Origin: Chloroflexota bacterium
Lineage (GTDB): Bacteria > Chloroflexota > Chloroflexia > JAMDCE01
NCBI GenBank assembly: GCA_023489135.1
Contig: JAMDCE010000591.1
Location: 1 to 8,292, forward strand
Direction of reading: 5' to 3'
DNA length: 8,292 bases
Part shown: positions 1-7,096 of the stretch, piece after piece
Layout: every line of letters begins with the position of its first letter
How positions within the stretch are numbered: the first letter of the stretch is position 1
Notes under the pieces: model-generated
Seen by the model: only the letters and a program-made list of their open reading frames with translations
What the model was told of the DNA's origin: nothing
Databases searched by the model: none
Program-made: the position numbers and the translations under genes

Positions 1-77
1 GGTGCTCTGCTGAGAGGCAGCCAATTCCAACAGCGATCTCCATCAACAGGCATTGAACGTCTCTCCACTTTCCCTTC

Positions 78-109
78 CCCCAAATCCGCCTTCACTCACG
101 GATTTGGGG
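78..109. repeat. Perfect 11-bp inverted repeat (stem-loop or operator) upstream of the methyl-transfer cassette
   Basis: CCCCAAATCCG (78-88) and CGGATTTGGGG (99-109) are exact reverse complements separated by a 10-base loop. No T-run follows on either strand, so it does not have the form of a standard intrinsic terminator. It lies about 20 bases upstream of the putative -35 box. It could be a binding site for a dimeric regulator of the cassette, or the 3' hairpin of an upstream transcript that lies outside the window. The repeat is directly visible; its role is inferred. Confidence 0.6.
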
Positions 110-129
110 AATGCTGGAACGCGAGGTCC

Positions 130-159
130 TCGACAGTGAAGCATATGGAACTGTATAAT
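130..159 (+). promoter_or_regulatory. Putative sigma-70-type promoter of the methyl-transfer cassette
   Basis: TCGACA (130-135, five of six matches to TTGACA) is followed after 18 bases by a perfect TATAAT (154-159). Transcription would start near 165-167, leaving a leader of about 73 bases before the corrinoid protein ATG at 239. This is the best promoter match seen in front of the three methyl-transfer genes, which probably form one transcript. The match is to the general bacterial consensus. Confidence 0.6.
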
Positions 160-185
160 ATGCCCACTCAATCGTCAGTGGGCAT
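160..185. promoter_or_regulatory. Operator-like perfect palindrome over the predicted transcription start
   Basis: ATGCCCACT (160-168) and AGTGGGCAT (177-185) are exact reverse complements around an 8-base spacer. The site begins at the base right after the -10 hexamer and covers the expected start point. A dimeric repressor bound here would block initiation. In RNA, transcripts starting near 166 would keep only part of the left arm, so a DNA operator is more likely than an RNA hairpin. No regulator gene is visible nearby. Confidence 0.5.
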
Positions 186-224
186 TCATGCACATGATTG
201 CTGACACGTCAGAATCAGTTTTCC

Positions 225-231
225 AAAGGAG
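225..231 (+). promoter_or_regulatory. Ribosome binding site of the corrinoid protein gene
   Basis: AAAGGAG ends 7 bases before the ATG at 239. It is the only strong Shine-Dalgarno sequence here and supports that start. Confidence 0.8.
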
Positions 232-238
232 ATAGTGT

Positions 239-871
239 ATGTCTGAGGAACTCGTCGAAGCCATTGCCAACATGCGCGAAGCAGACGCCTTAAAAGTGGT
301 GCGGGAGATGCTCGAGGGTGGTGCAGATGCGACGGAGGTATTGGTATCATGCCGGGAAGCCATGACCATCGTCGGCGAGCGCTATCAGACCGGCAACTAC
401 TTCCTGCCCGAGCTCATCATGTCAGGCGAGATGCTCAAGAAGATCGCCGAACTCGTCAAACCGAAGGTCGTCGCTGCCTCTGAAACCAAACGCCTGGGCA
501 GAATCCTCATCGGCACGGTGCGCGGGGATATTCACGATATCGGCAAGGATATCGTGACTTTTATGCTCGACGTGAATGGGTTTGAGGTACTCGACCTTGG
601 CGTCGACGTTCCTGAGGAACAATTCGTAAAGGCTATAAAAGAGTTCCAGCCCCAGGTGGTTGGTCTCAGCGGTTTTTTGACGCTTGCCTTTGACACGATG
701 AAATCCACCGTCGCAGCCATCGGGACTGCTGGACTGCGGGACGAAGTGAAGATTATGATCGGCGGTGGGCAGATCAACGACATGATCCGCGACTACACTG
801 GCGCTGACGCTTACGGTCTCGACGCGATGGCGGCGGTGACTTTGGCCAAGCAGTGGATGGGGGTGAACTAG
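239..871 (+). CDS. Corrinoid (vitamin B12-binding) methyl-carrier protein of a methyltransferase system
   Basis: Cytoplasmic 210-residue methyl carrier. Co(I) of its bound corrinoid accepts a methyl group from the substrate-specific methyltransferase I and passes it to methyltransferase II. The first 80 or so residues form the helical cap typical of methyltransferase cognate corrinoid proteins, with GERYQTGNYFLPEL at about 46-59. The Rossmann-like B12 domain follows. It carries the base-off/His-on signature D97-x-H99-x-x-G102 inside GDIHDIGKD, where His99 would be the lower cobalt ligand. S144 lies in GLSGFLT, where many relatives have S-x-L; here the third position is Phe146. Glycines 175-177 (IGGGQ) match the third motif. 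Full length for the MtbC/MttC/MtvC-type family. The gene is followed after one base by the MT I gene, so the two are very probably co-translated. Family assignment is firm; the methyl donor is not shown by this protein. Confidence 0.95.
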   Translation: MSEELVEAIANMREADALKVVREMLEGGADATEVLVSCREAMTIVGERYQTGNYFLPELIMSGEMLKKIAELVKPKVVAASETKRLGRILIGTVRGDIHDIGKDIVTFMLDVNGFEVLDLGVDVPEEQFVKAIKEFQPQVVGLSGFLTLAFDTMKSTVAAIGTAGLRDEVKIMIGGGQINDMIRDYTGADAYGLDAMAAVTLAKQWMGVN

Positions 872-872
872 C

Positions 873-2210
873 GTGGAAACAAACTGGCAAGCGTTGTCGC
901 CAGAAGAGAAGAGGGAGCGGCGGTTTGCCGCATGGCTATCGCCAGAAGGCGTACAGTTCATCACGCCGGAAGCCGAGGCAGCATACAAAGCGCGCGTCAC
1001 CCGCCTCATAGATGCCATCGAACTGAAGAGGACACCAGACCGCGTGCCAGTCTACCCGCACGTCGGCTTCTACCCCGCGTACTACTCAGGATTCACCCCA
1101 CAGGACGTCATGTACGATCACGACAAGGCCATCACGGCGTGGACCAAGTGTGTCCTGGATTTCGAGCCGGACGTCAGGTTCAGCGTTAACAGCGTCTTGC
1201 CCGGCAAAGTGTTCGATATCCTGGACTACAAGCTGTACAACTGGCCTGGCCACGGGGTTGCGCCGGACCACTCGTTTCAGTGCGTCGAAGCAGAGTACAT
1301 GAATTCGGAAGATTACGACGCGCTGATTCAGGACCCAACAGATTTCTGGCTGCGCACTTACCTGCCGCGAATCATGGGGGAACTGCAGCCATTGACAATG
1401 CTTTCGCCTTTGGTTAACATCCTCGAGATACCGTTCACACCTCCAAATCTGAGCAAGTACGGGTTGCCGTCGGTTCAGGCCGCCTTGGAGAAGCTCGTCG
1501 CGGCAGGACGAGAGGCGCTGAACTGGCAGCAGGAGCTTGCCGCTGCGGACAAAAAGCTGGAGGAGGCGGGATTTCCGCGCTGGACCCGAGGGATGACCAA
1601 GGCGCCTTTCGACGCGATCGGCGACACGCTGCGGGGTACCCGCGCGATCATGCTTGATATTTTCCGGCAACCAGAAAAGCTGCTCGATTCACTCGAACGG
1701 ATTACACCACTAATGATACGCATGGCCGTGTTGGGCGCTACTGTCAACGGCAGTCCCATCGTGACCCTTCCTTTGCATAAAGGGGCCGACGGCTTCATGT
1801 CGGACCAGCAATTCAAGACCTTCTATTGGCCGACGCTGCGTGAGGTGATCCTCGGGCTGATCGACGAAGGGCTTGTGCCAGAGCTGTTTGCCGAGGGCGG
1901 CTACAACTCGCGACTGGAGGTGATTCGCGACCTCCCAAGGGGCAAGACTATCTGGCACTTCGACTACACGGACATGGCCCGGGCGAAGGAAATCCTTGGC
2001 GACGTAGCTTGCATCAAGGGCAACGTGCCAGCTGCCCTCTTGCAGACTGGCACGCCGGAAGCTACCATTGCCTTCTGTAAGCAACTTATCGCGACGGCTG
2101 GCAAGGGCGGTGGCTTCATTCTCAGCACGGGCGCCGTCATCGACCAGGCGAAGGCCGAGAACATCCGGGCGATGATCGAGTGCGCCAAAGAATACGGTGT
2201 CTATGCCTGA
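873..2210 (+). CDS. URO-D-family corrinoid methyltransferase I (substrate:corrinoid methyltransferase)
   Basis: A 445-residue TIM-barrel protein of the uroporphyrinogen decarboxylase superfamily, probably the component that takes a methyl group from the donor and loads it on the corrinoid protein. Near the N terminus, DRVPV (56-60) is followed by YPHVGFY, where HemE has MRQAGRY, so true uroporphyrinogen decarboxylase activity is unlikely. The C-terminal half has the family blocks E324, FAEGG (E341), WHFD (H362, D364), GNVP (383-386), TGTPE (392-396) and GGFILSTGA (413-421). The MtaA/MtbA zinc signature HxC...C is absent: the positions read H-F-D and G-A. O-demethylase MT I proteins are reported to use Glu/Glu/His zinc ligands, and E324, E341 and H362 fit that type in order. 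The GTG start is one base after the previous stop, with GGGGGTG just upstream. Substrate unknown; a methoxylated aromatic is the leading guess. Confidence 0.88.
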   Translation: METNWQALSPEEKRERRFAAWLSPEGVQFITPEAEAAYKARVTRLIDAIELKRTPDRVPVYPHVGFYPAYYSGFTPQDVMYDHDKAITAWTKCVLDFEPDVRFSVNSVLPGKVFDILDYKLYNWPGHGVAPDHSFQCVEAEYMNSEDYDALIQDPTDFWLRTYLPRIMGELQPLTMLSPLVNILEIPFTPPNLSKYGLPSVQAALEKLVAAGREALNWQQELAAADKKLEEAGFPRWTRGMTKAPFDAIGDTLRGTRAIMLDIFRQPEKLLDSLERITPLMIRMAVLGATVNGSPIVTLPLHKGADGFMSDQQFKTFYWPTLREVILGLIDEGLVPELFAEGGYNSRLEVIRDLPRGKTIWHFDYTDMARAKEILGDVACIKGNVPAALLQTGTPEATIAFCKQLIATAGKGGGFILSTGAVIDQAKAENIRAMIECAKEYGVYA

Positions 2211-2290
2211 TGATTGGGCTGGCCAGTGTCTCAGATTTCGCCAGAGTTTTCTCAACCGCGATCTATCTTGGCTGGTCGATGTCGTACTTA

Positions 2291-2296
2291 GGGAGG
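2291..2296 (+). promoter_or_regulatory. Ribosome binding site deciding a TTG start
   Basis: GGGAGG lies 10 bases before TTG at 2307. No ATG or GTG with a better site occurs before the conserved pterin-binding core, so the TTG start is accepted. The 96-base gap after the MT I stop shows no terminator. Confidence 0.6.
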
Positions 2297-2306
2297 CGAG
2301 CGTACC

Positions 2307-3161
2307 TTGAACACAAAAGTGACTAGTGCAGCGCGTGAGGTGATCATCGGCCACGATCGAGCGACTGTGCTGATCGGCGAGCGGATAAATCCCACTGGCA
2401 AGAAAAAGCTGGAAGCGGCTTTGCTGGCCGGCGATATGACGATCGTGCAGAAGGAGGCGTTGGCGCAAGTCCAGGCCGGGGCTGATATCCTCGATGTGAA
2501 CGTTGGGGCGACGGGCGTGGACGAGGCGGTCCTGCTGCCAGTTGCCGTTCAGGTGGTAATGGAGGCGGTAGACGTTCCTTTGTGCCTTGACAGCCATAAC
2601 CCGAAGGCGCTGGAAGCGGCGCTGAAGGTCTATCGTGGGAAGCCGATCGTCAACTCGGTGAATGGCCAGGAGACTTCACTGCAGGAGATTCTGCCGCTGG
2701 TGAAGGAATACAGCACAGCAGTGATCGGACTGACTATGGACGATCACGGTATCCCTTCGGACGCCGATCGCCGCGTAGCCATTGCCCATAAGATCCTGGA
2801 ACGGGCCGAGGCCCTGGGCATCCCACGGGAGGACGTCATCATGGATTGTCTGGCTCTGACTGTCGGGGCGAACAGCAAAGCAGGTCTGGTAACGCTCGAA
2901 GCGGTAAGTAGGGTCAAAGCCGAGTTGGGCGTGAACCAAACCCTGGGAGCAAGCAATGTCTCGTATGGTCTGCCTAATCGCGAAGTGCTTGGTGGCACTT
3001 TCTTGGCCCTTGCCATCTCGGCTGGGATCACGTGCCCGACAGTCGATGTCGCGAAGGTGCGCTCCATCGTCGTTTCAACGGATCTGATCCTCGGGCGCGA
3101 CAATTATGCCCAACGCTATATCAAAATCTACCGGGCGGCACAAGCGGCAGCCGCAACATAG
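2307..3161 (+). CDS. Methyltetrahydrofolate:corrinoid methyltransferase (pterin-binding methyltransferase II)
   Basis: A 284-residue cytoplasmic TIM-barrel protein of the pterin-binding family (AcsE/MeTr, MtvA, MetH folate domain). In the demethylation direction it moves the methyl group from the methylated corrinoid protein to tetrahydrofolate, feeding the folate C1 pool. Conserved blocks run the full length: IGERINPTG (23-31), LDVNVG (62-67, D63 and N65), CLDSHN (93-98, D95), IVNSVNG (114-120, N116), D180 in MDCLALTVG and LGASNVSYGLPNR (213-225, N217). These correspond to the pterin-ring contacts and the active-site Asn known in AcsE. Length is normal for a stand-alone MeTr. Its place behind a corrinoid protein and a URO-D-type MT I argues for a three-component demethylase rather than the CO dehydrogenase/acetyl-CoA synthase branch, whose genes are not in the window. 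It starts with TTG and ends the cassette before a terminator. Confidence 0.93.
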   Translation: MNTKVTSAAREVIIGHDRATVLIGERINPTGKKKLEAALLAGDMTIVQKEALAQVQAGADILDVNVGATGVDEAVLLPVAVQVVMEAVDVPLCLDSHNPKALEAALKVYRGKPIVNSVNGQETSLQEILPLVKEYSTAVIGLTMDDHGIPSDADRRVAIAHKILERAEALGIPREDVIMDCLALTVGANSKAGLVTLEAVSRVKAELGVNQTLGASNVSYGLPNREVLGGTFLALAISAGITCPTVDVAKVRSIVVSTDLILGRDNYAQRYIKIYRAAQAAAAT

Positions 3162-3230
3162 GATGTGGAACGAAGCGCTATGCTTCATTGGCAGTTGGCA
3201 CTATACTTGCAAATGAATGGTAATTGGCAG

Positions 3231-3254
3231 CCTCCCTCGGATTGCGAGGGGAGG
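3231..3254 (+). repeat. GC-rich hairpin before the terminator
   Basis: CCTCCCTCG (3231-3239) pairs with CGAGGGGAGG (3245-3254) with one bulged G and a 5-base loop. No T-run follows. It sits 24 bases before the intrinsic terminator. It may stabilise the 3' end of the cassette mRNA or form part of a leader if the weak promoter at 3195-3224 is real. Confidence 0.45.
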
Positions 3255-3277
3255 TAGATCGATATGGAGAGACCGTA

Positions 3278-3311
3278 GAGAGGCGCCCACGTTGCGGGCG
3301 CTTCTCGTTTT
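3278..3311 (+). terminator. Intrinsic terminator of the methyl-transfer cassette
   Basis: GAGAGGCGCCC (3278-3288) pairs with GGGCGCTTCTC (3296-3306) over 11 positions, including one G-U pair, around a 7-base loop. GTTTT follows at 3307-3311. The stem is strong and GC-rich and the T-run is short. It lies 117 bases after the MT II stop and separates the cassette from the kinase gene. Confidence 0.7.
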
Positions 3312-3481
3312 CCATTGCCAGTCTGGTTTTCGGAGTTGAGTAGAAGTCCGGCCTGGGGATTTGCCAGGTGGAATGTCGAGGTTTAGGGGAAAGTTCATGA
3401 CGTGCCAGGAATGGTCACTTCCAGCGAGTGATGTTATGCAGCGTAGTGGGACTCATATACTGTTACTCCGAAGTGGGAAGC

Positions 3482-3488
3482 AAGGAGG
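3482..3488 (+). promoter_or_regulatory. Ribosome binding site of the histidine kinase gene
   Basis: AAGGAGG lies 6 bases before GTG at 3495. This near-perfect anti-16S match settles the GTG start. Confidence 0.85.
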
Positions 3489-3494
3489 TGCGAA

Positions 3495-5747
3495 GTGAAC
3501 AAACAAGGCGCCCGACTTGAGCTGGCAGAGGAAGATTGCAGCCGCTTTTTTACACTCTCACTTGATATTCTGGGTATCGTAGATTTAGGCGGCTATATCA
3601 AGAATGTAAACCCTGCGGTCGAAAGACTACTCGGTTACAGCAAACCTGAGGTACTTGGGAGACAGTTTATCGAATTCGTCCATCCAGAAGATCGGGCCTC
3701 CTCTATGGCCGAGTTCCAAAAGGTTGTGACCGGGGCACCTATCGTCTACTTCGAGAATCGCTACTGCTGCAAAGATGGTTCATACAAGTGGCTGGGCTGG
3801 ACCGTAGCCCCGGATGTCCCGAGAGGTGTGGCATACGCGGTCGGCCGCGACATCACCGAGCGGAAGCGAGCGGAGGAAGAACGTGCCAAGCTCGCTGTAG
3901 AGCAGGCCGCCCGCGCCGAGGCTGAGTCGGCAAGGCGAGAGTTGAGCGCCATCGTCGATACGATGCCTGCTGGTGTGGTAGTCTCTGATGGCCGTGGAGA
4001 GATCATCCTGAGTAACGTGGTCGCGAGGGATCTCTTGGGTGGCGAGGTCACAGGAACCGCTTATGGCCCAAGAGGCCGCTATACCTTGAATCGCCTCGAT
4101 GGTTCCCCCTTCCCTCCCAAGGAACTGCCGCTTCCCAGCGCTATCGAGCGGGGCGAGGTTACAAAGGGCGTGGAGATACTGGTTCGTTGGGAAGATGGCA
4201 CGGAGAAGATCATCCTGGCATCGGGCAGCCCGGTATGCGATTCGGAGGGGCGTGCTATTGCCGGGGTTGCGGTCTTTCAGGACATTACCGAACGCAAGCG
4301 AGCCGAGGAAGAGCAACGCTCAGCCAACCAGAAGCTTCGCGTATACGCCCGAGTTGTCGATAATTCACCTGATCTGATCTCAATCTTGGACCGGCGATAT
4401 GTATACCTGCTGGTGAATCCAAGCTACACGCGAATGCACGGGTTGCAGGCTCATCAAATCGTGGGACGATCCGCATCACAGCTACACGGCGACGAGGTCT
4501 TTCGGAACGTAATTGGCCCGAAGCTCGACCTGTGCTTTGCAGGACAGTCAGTGCAATACGAAGCGTGGTTTACATATCCTGCTGTCGGACGCCGCTATAT
4601 GGAAGTGCATTATTATCCATTGTTCAGTGATGGCCAGGTTGAGTATGTGGTAGTGGTGGCTCGCGATATTACCGAACGGAAGCAGGCAGACGATGCGCTG
4701 CGAGAGAGCGAAACGCGCTATCGCACGCTGGCCGAGGCGGCACACGATATGATCTTCATCGTGAATCGCGACGGATATATCGAATACGCGAACGCTTTCG
4801 CGGCTAAACAATTCGGGTTGCCACCAGAAGAAATCATCGGGAGACGCCGTGAGGAGTTGTTCCCAGTTGAAGTGTCTGATGTCCAGCAGCGCAACCTGGA
4901 GAAGGTCTTCGAAATTGGACAGCCCGTTTATGCAGAACAGGAAACCACATTTCCAGGGCGCACAGTGTGGCTTGGCACCTGGTTGGCTCCCATAACGAAC
5001 AGTGATGGCAAGGTGATCGCCGTGATGGGCATTTCGCGAGACATCACCGAGCGCAAACGTGCCGAGCAGTTTCGGGAGGAGTACATTCACACGATCTCCC
5101 ATGACCTGCGAGCCCCGCTGACGATCATTCTGGGGCAGGCGCAGATGATTCAGCGATCTGCAGATAAGGTTGATGTGGTGCGCAAGAGTAGCGATGCCAT
5201 CCTCACCAGCGCCAAGCGAATGAACGCGATGATTCAAGACCTGGTTGAGTCGGTGCGGCTTGAGGCCGGGCAGATAAGGCTGAAAAGGGTGCCGGTGGAT
5301 CTAAGGCCCTTTGCGGTTGGCCTGCTAGAGCGTGCCAAGGAGATGATGGACGTTGGGCGGATCAGGCTGCAGATACCCGCAGATTTGTGTTCGGTTGAAG
5401 CGGATCCAGATCGTCTGGAGCGAATCCTAATGAACCTGTTGACCAACGCTCTGAGGTACTCGGCCGCTGAAACTAAGGTGTTGGTCGGGGCCGAGAGGAC
5501 GAATGGCGAGGTGATGGTATCGGTAGCTGATCGTGGATTTGGGATAGCCCCGGAAGACCTCCCTCACATTTTCGAGCGCTTTTTTCAACCGAAAGCCGGT
5601 CGGGTAGCTGGCGGTTTGGGTCTGGGTTTGTACATCACTAAGATGCTGGTCGAGGCGCACGGCGGCCGCATCTGGGTCGAGAGCGAGCTGGGGAAGGGAA
5701 GCACTTTCTACTTCACGCTGCCTGTCGCGCAGCAGGGGCAGCGTTAA
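3495..5747 (+). CDS. Soluble multi-PAS sensor histidine kinase
   Basis: A 750-residue sensor kinase. Four PAS domains lie at about 12-124, 148-268, 282-396 and 408-521. Each ends in the signature DITERK (119, 263, 391, 516), and the linker after the first is coiled-coil-like (about 124-150). The HisKA domain carries the phospho-acceptor in SHDLRAP, H536. The ATPase domain has the N box ([11 protein letters not shown]651), the G1 box (DRGFG, 679-683), the F box (FERFF, 693-697) and the G2 box (GGLGLGL, 706-712), so the kinase appears intact. No signal peptide, membrane span, HAMP or receiver domain is visible, so it should sense something in the cytoplasm. None of the PAS domains shows a cofactor motif I can identify with confidence. 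It has its own strong ribosome site and follows a terminator, so it is probably not part of the methyltransferase unit. No response regulator is encoded in the window. Confidence 0.95.
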   Translation: MNKQGARLELAEEDCSRFFTLSLDILGIVDLGGYIKNVNPAVERLLGYSKPEVLGRQFIEFVHPEDRASSMAEFQKVVTGAPIVYFENRYCCKDGSYKWLGWTVAPDVPRGVAYAVGRDITERKRAEEERAKLAVEQAARAEAESARRELSAIVDTMPAGVVVSDGRGEIILSNVVARDLLGGEVTGTAYGPRGRYTLNRLDGSPFPPKELPLPSAIERGEVTKGVEILVRWEDGTEKIILASGSPVCDSEGRAIAGVAVFQDITERKRAEEEQRSANQKLRVYARVVDNSPDLISILDRRYVYLLVNPSYTRMHGLQAHQIVGRSASQLHGDEVFRNVIGPKLDLCFAGQSVQYEAWFTYPAVGRRYMEVHYYPLFSDGQVEYVVVVARDITERKQADDALRESETRYRTLAEAAHDMIFIVNRDGYIEYANAFAAKQFGLPPEEIIGRRREELFPVEVSDVQQRNLEKVFEIGQPVYAEQETTFPGRTVWLGTWLAPITNSDGKVIAVMGISRDITERKRAEQFREEYIHTISHDLRAPLTIILGQAQMIQRSADKVDVVRKSSDAILTSAKRMNAMIQDLVESVRLEAGQIRLKRVPVDLRPFAVGLLERAKEMMDVGRIRLQIPADLCSVEADPDRLERILMNLLTNALRYSAAETKVLVGAERTNGEVMVSVADRGFGIAPEDLPHIFERFFQPKAGRVAGGLGLGLYITKMLVEAHGGRIWVESELGKGSTFYFTLPVAQQGQR

Positions 5748-5835
5748 TGCGGCGCGACGGCAAGGTACAATTCTTGCTGAAACGAAAGATGGATCAAGCG
5801 CTGCTATGTAGGGCACTTCGCCCAATCACGGAAAC

Positions 5836-5841
5836 AGGAGG
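5836..5841 (+). promoter_or_regulatory. Ribosome binding site deciding the start of the secreted repeat protein
   Basis: AGGAGG lies 7 bases before ATG at 5849. It places the start directly before a signal peptide. The longer frame from ATG at 5747, which overlaps the kinase stop as TAATG, has no comparable site and would put 34 polar residues before the signal sequence. Confidence 0.8.
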
Positions 5842-5848
5842 AAGAAAA

Positions 5849-7096
5849 ATGAAGCGCCTGACGTATCCATTGGTGGCCCTGCCACTCGTCCTGTTGCTTC
5901 TTGTCCTCGCGGTCTTTCCCGCGATTGTTCTTGCCATCAACAATACACCCGACACAGCCATAGTGCTGACACCACAGAATCCTAGCCAGGCTGGCCAGCT
6001 GGTTGGCGATACCGGAGGAGCAGTTCTCTACTATCGGTTCGATTATCCCATAGCAGGCCAAGCTGTGAAGATTGACCTCACGGCCATTCCCGGCATGAAC
6101 ACCACCGGTCCTGCTTTTGGGTTCAAGCTTTACGGCCCCAATGGTCTAGTAGGTGAGGCGCCAGTCGAGGAAAACCAGGCAACGTTTACGCGGTACGCGT
6201 TAACTCTCAACAGCACGACCCTCGGCTCTTACCTGATCCAGGTATTCAACTTCACTGCAGGGATTACTGTGAATTTCAACTTACAGACCTCAGGATTAGC
6301 GGGGCCCCCGGGCACACCCGTTCCAGGCCCACCCCCTGGCTCTAGTCCCGCCAACCCGATCGCGATCTCGCAGCCCTTTGTGAGCATTGGTGGTTCGTTA
6401 CTTGGGCAAGTTAATGGCCAGTTCATGTACTTCTCGTTCGAGTATCCTGGCGCATCCAGCCCACTGAGCATACAGCTGAAGTACTCCCCGCCCAGTCCAT
6501 TTATTAATAATGCTATCGGATTCAATCTTTACCGCGCAGGGTCCTTGGCTGGTCAGGGCAGTGAGATTCAGCGCGACGGAGGAACGGTTACCGTTGCGTT
6601 CACCTTGGTGGATGACGCGGGACAGCCCTACTTGCTGCAGGTCTTCAACTATCAGCCTAATCTGCAAATTAGCTTTGTGCTAACCGTATCAGGTGCCTCT
6701 GGGCCGGTGCAGCAGGCAACAGGCAACGTGACTCCAGATAAGGCGCTAGCGCTGACTGTGGCAGCTCCTGCGGCACGCGGGGTCATTCAGCCGCAGCCGG
6801 GACTCCAGGCCACGTTCAACTACTTCCTTTTCACGCATCCTGGAGGCAACGTGCCAGTCACCGTTTCGCTAACTGTGGATCCCCAGCCAGGTATTTCCAG
6901 GGGCATGGTTGGATTCAATCTGTACAAGGGCGCCACCCTGGCCGGTCAGGGCATCGCAGTCCTGAATAGCAGGGGGGATAAGTGGGTGGCTTATATCAGC
7001 GTAATCGAGAGCTCGCCTGTAACTTACGGCCTGCAGGTGTTCAACTACTCCCAGGCGCAGGAAGGGTATAGTTTGTACACGATTGGGTTGCGGTAA
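5849..7096 (+). CDS. Secreted protein with three tandem beta-rich repeats, function unknown
   Basis: A 415-residue exported protein. Residues 1-29 form a classic signal peptide: MKR, a long Leu/Val core, and probable cleavage after VLA at 29. The mature part has no cysteine and holds three copies of one module at about 30-149, 166-282 and 292-414. Each copy has an aromatic strand near its start (YYRFDYP, YFSFEYP, YFLFTHP), then GFKLYG or GFNLY with LVGE or LAGQG (91, 224, 355), and then QVFNF or QVFNY (131, 264, 396). A Pro/Gly-rich linker (GPPGTPVPGPPPG, 152-164) joins copies 1 and 2. The layout resembles pre-peptidase C-terminal (PPC)-like beta-sandwich domains, but no peptidase domain is present. 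The gene lies 101 bases after the kinase stop on the same strand and could share its transcript. I do not recognise a specific family; a cell-surface or matrix binding role is a guess. Confidence 0.85.
   Translation: MKRLTYPLVALPLVLLLLVLAVFPAIVLAINNTPDTAIVLTPQNPSQAGQLVGDTGGAVLYYRFDYPIAGQAVKIDLTAIPGMNTTGPAFGFKLYGPNGLVGEAPVEENQATFTRYALTLNSTTLGSYLIQVFNFTAGITVNFNLQTSGLAGPPGTPVPGPPPGSSPANPIAISQPFVSIGGSLLGQVNGQFMYFSFEYPGASSPLSIQLKYSPPSPFINNAIGFNLYRAGSLAGQGSEIQRDGGTVTVAFTLVDDAGQPYLLQVFNYQPNLQISFVLTVSGASGPVQQATGNVTPDKALALTVAAPAARGVIQPQPGLQATFNYFLFTHPGGNVPVTVSLTVDPQPGISRGMVGFNLYKGATLAGQGIAVLNSRGDKWVAYISVIESSPVTYGLQVFNYSQAQEGYSLYTIGLR

Larger units (their letters stand above)
3162..3494. other. 333-base intergenic region with hairpins and a terminator, no gene seen
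   Basis: No convincing coding frame was found on either strand. In order it holds a small hairpin (GAAGC 3172-3176 with GCTTC 3182-3186), a promoter-like TTGGCA-N18-GGTAAT (3195-3224), a GC-rich hairpin at 3231-3254 and an intrinsic terminator at 3278-3311. A weak -10 match, TATACT (3456-3461), has no good -35 at normal spacing and may belong to the kinase gene. The stretch 3312-3455 shows nothing I can name. Confidence 0.55.

Noticed and set aside
1..205. Frame 1 is open from the window start to a TGA at about 202, which could be the tail of an upstream gene.
   Set aside because: The translation has no recognisable pattern and runs through the 11-bp inverted repeat, the promoter and the operator-like palindrome, so it is more likely a chance open frame.
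1..238. A cobalamin riboswitch or other known leader upstream of the corrinoid gene.
   Set aside because: No B12-box-like sequence was seen, and the leader after the predicted start is only about 73 bases, too short for a cobalamin riboswitch.
422..1018. A 198-codon minus-strand frame across the corrinoid protein and MT I genes.
   Set aside because: It is antisense to two well-supported genes, spans their junction and shows no family features.
873..2210. Annotation as true uroporphyrinogen decarboxylase (HemE) for heme synthesis.
   Set aside because: The HemE MRQAGRY motif is replaced and the gene is locked between a corrinoid protein and a methyltransferase II, so a methyltransferase I role is much more likely.
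1710..2597. A 295-codon minus-strand frame across the MT I and MT II genes.
   Set aside because: Long only because of GC-rich antisense bias. The residue make-up (many Arg, His, Gln) is typical of shadow frames, and both + strand genes are firm.
4548..5237. A 229-codon minus-strand frame inside the kinase gene.
   Set aside because: It is antisense to PAS and HisKA coding sequence with intact motifs.
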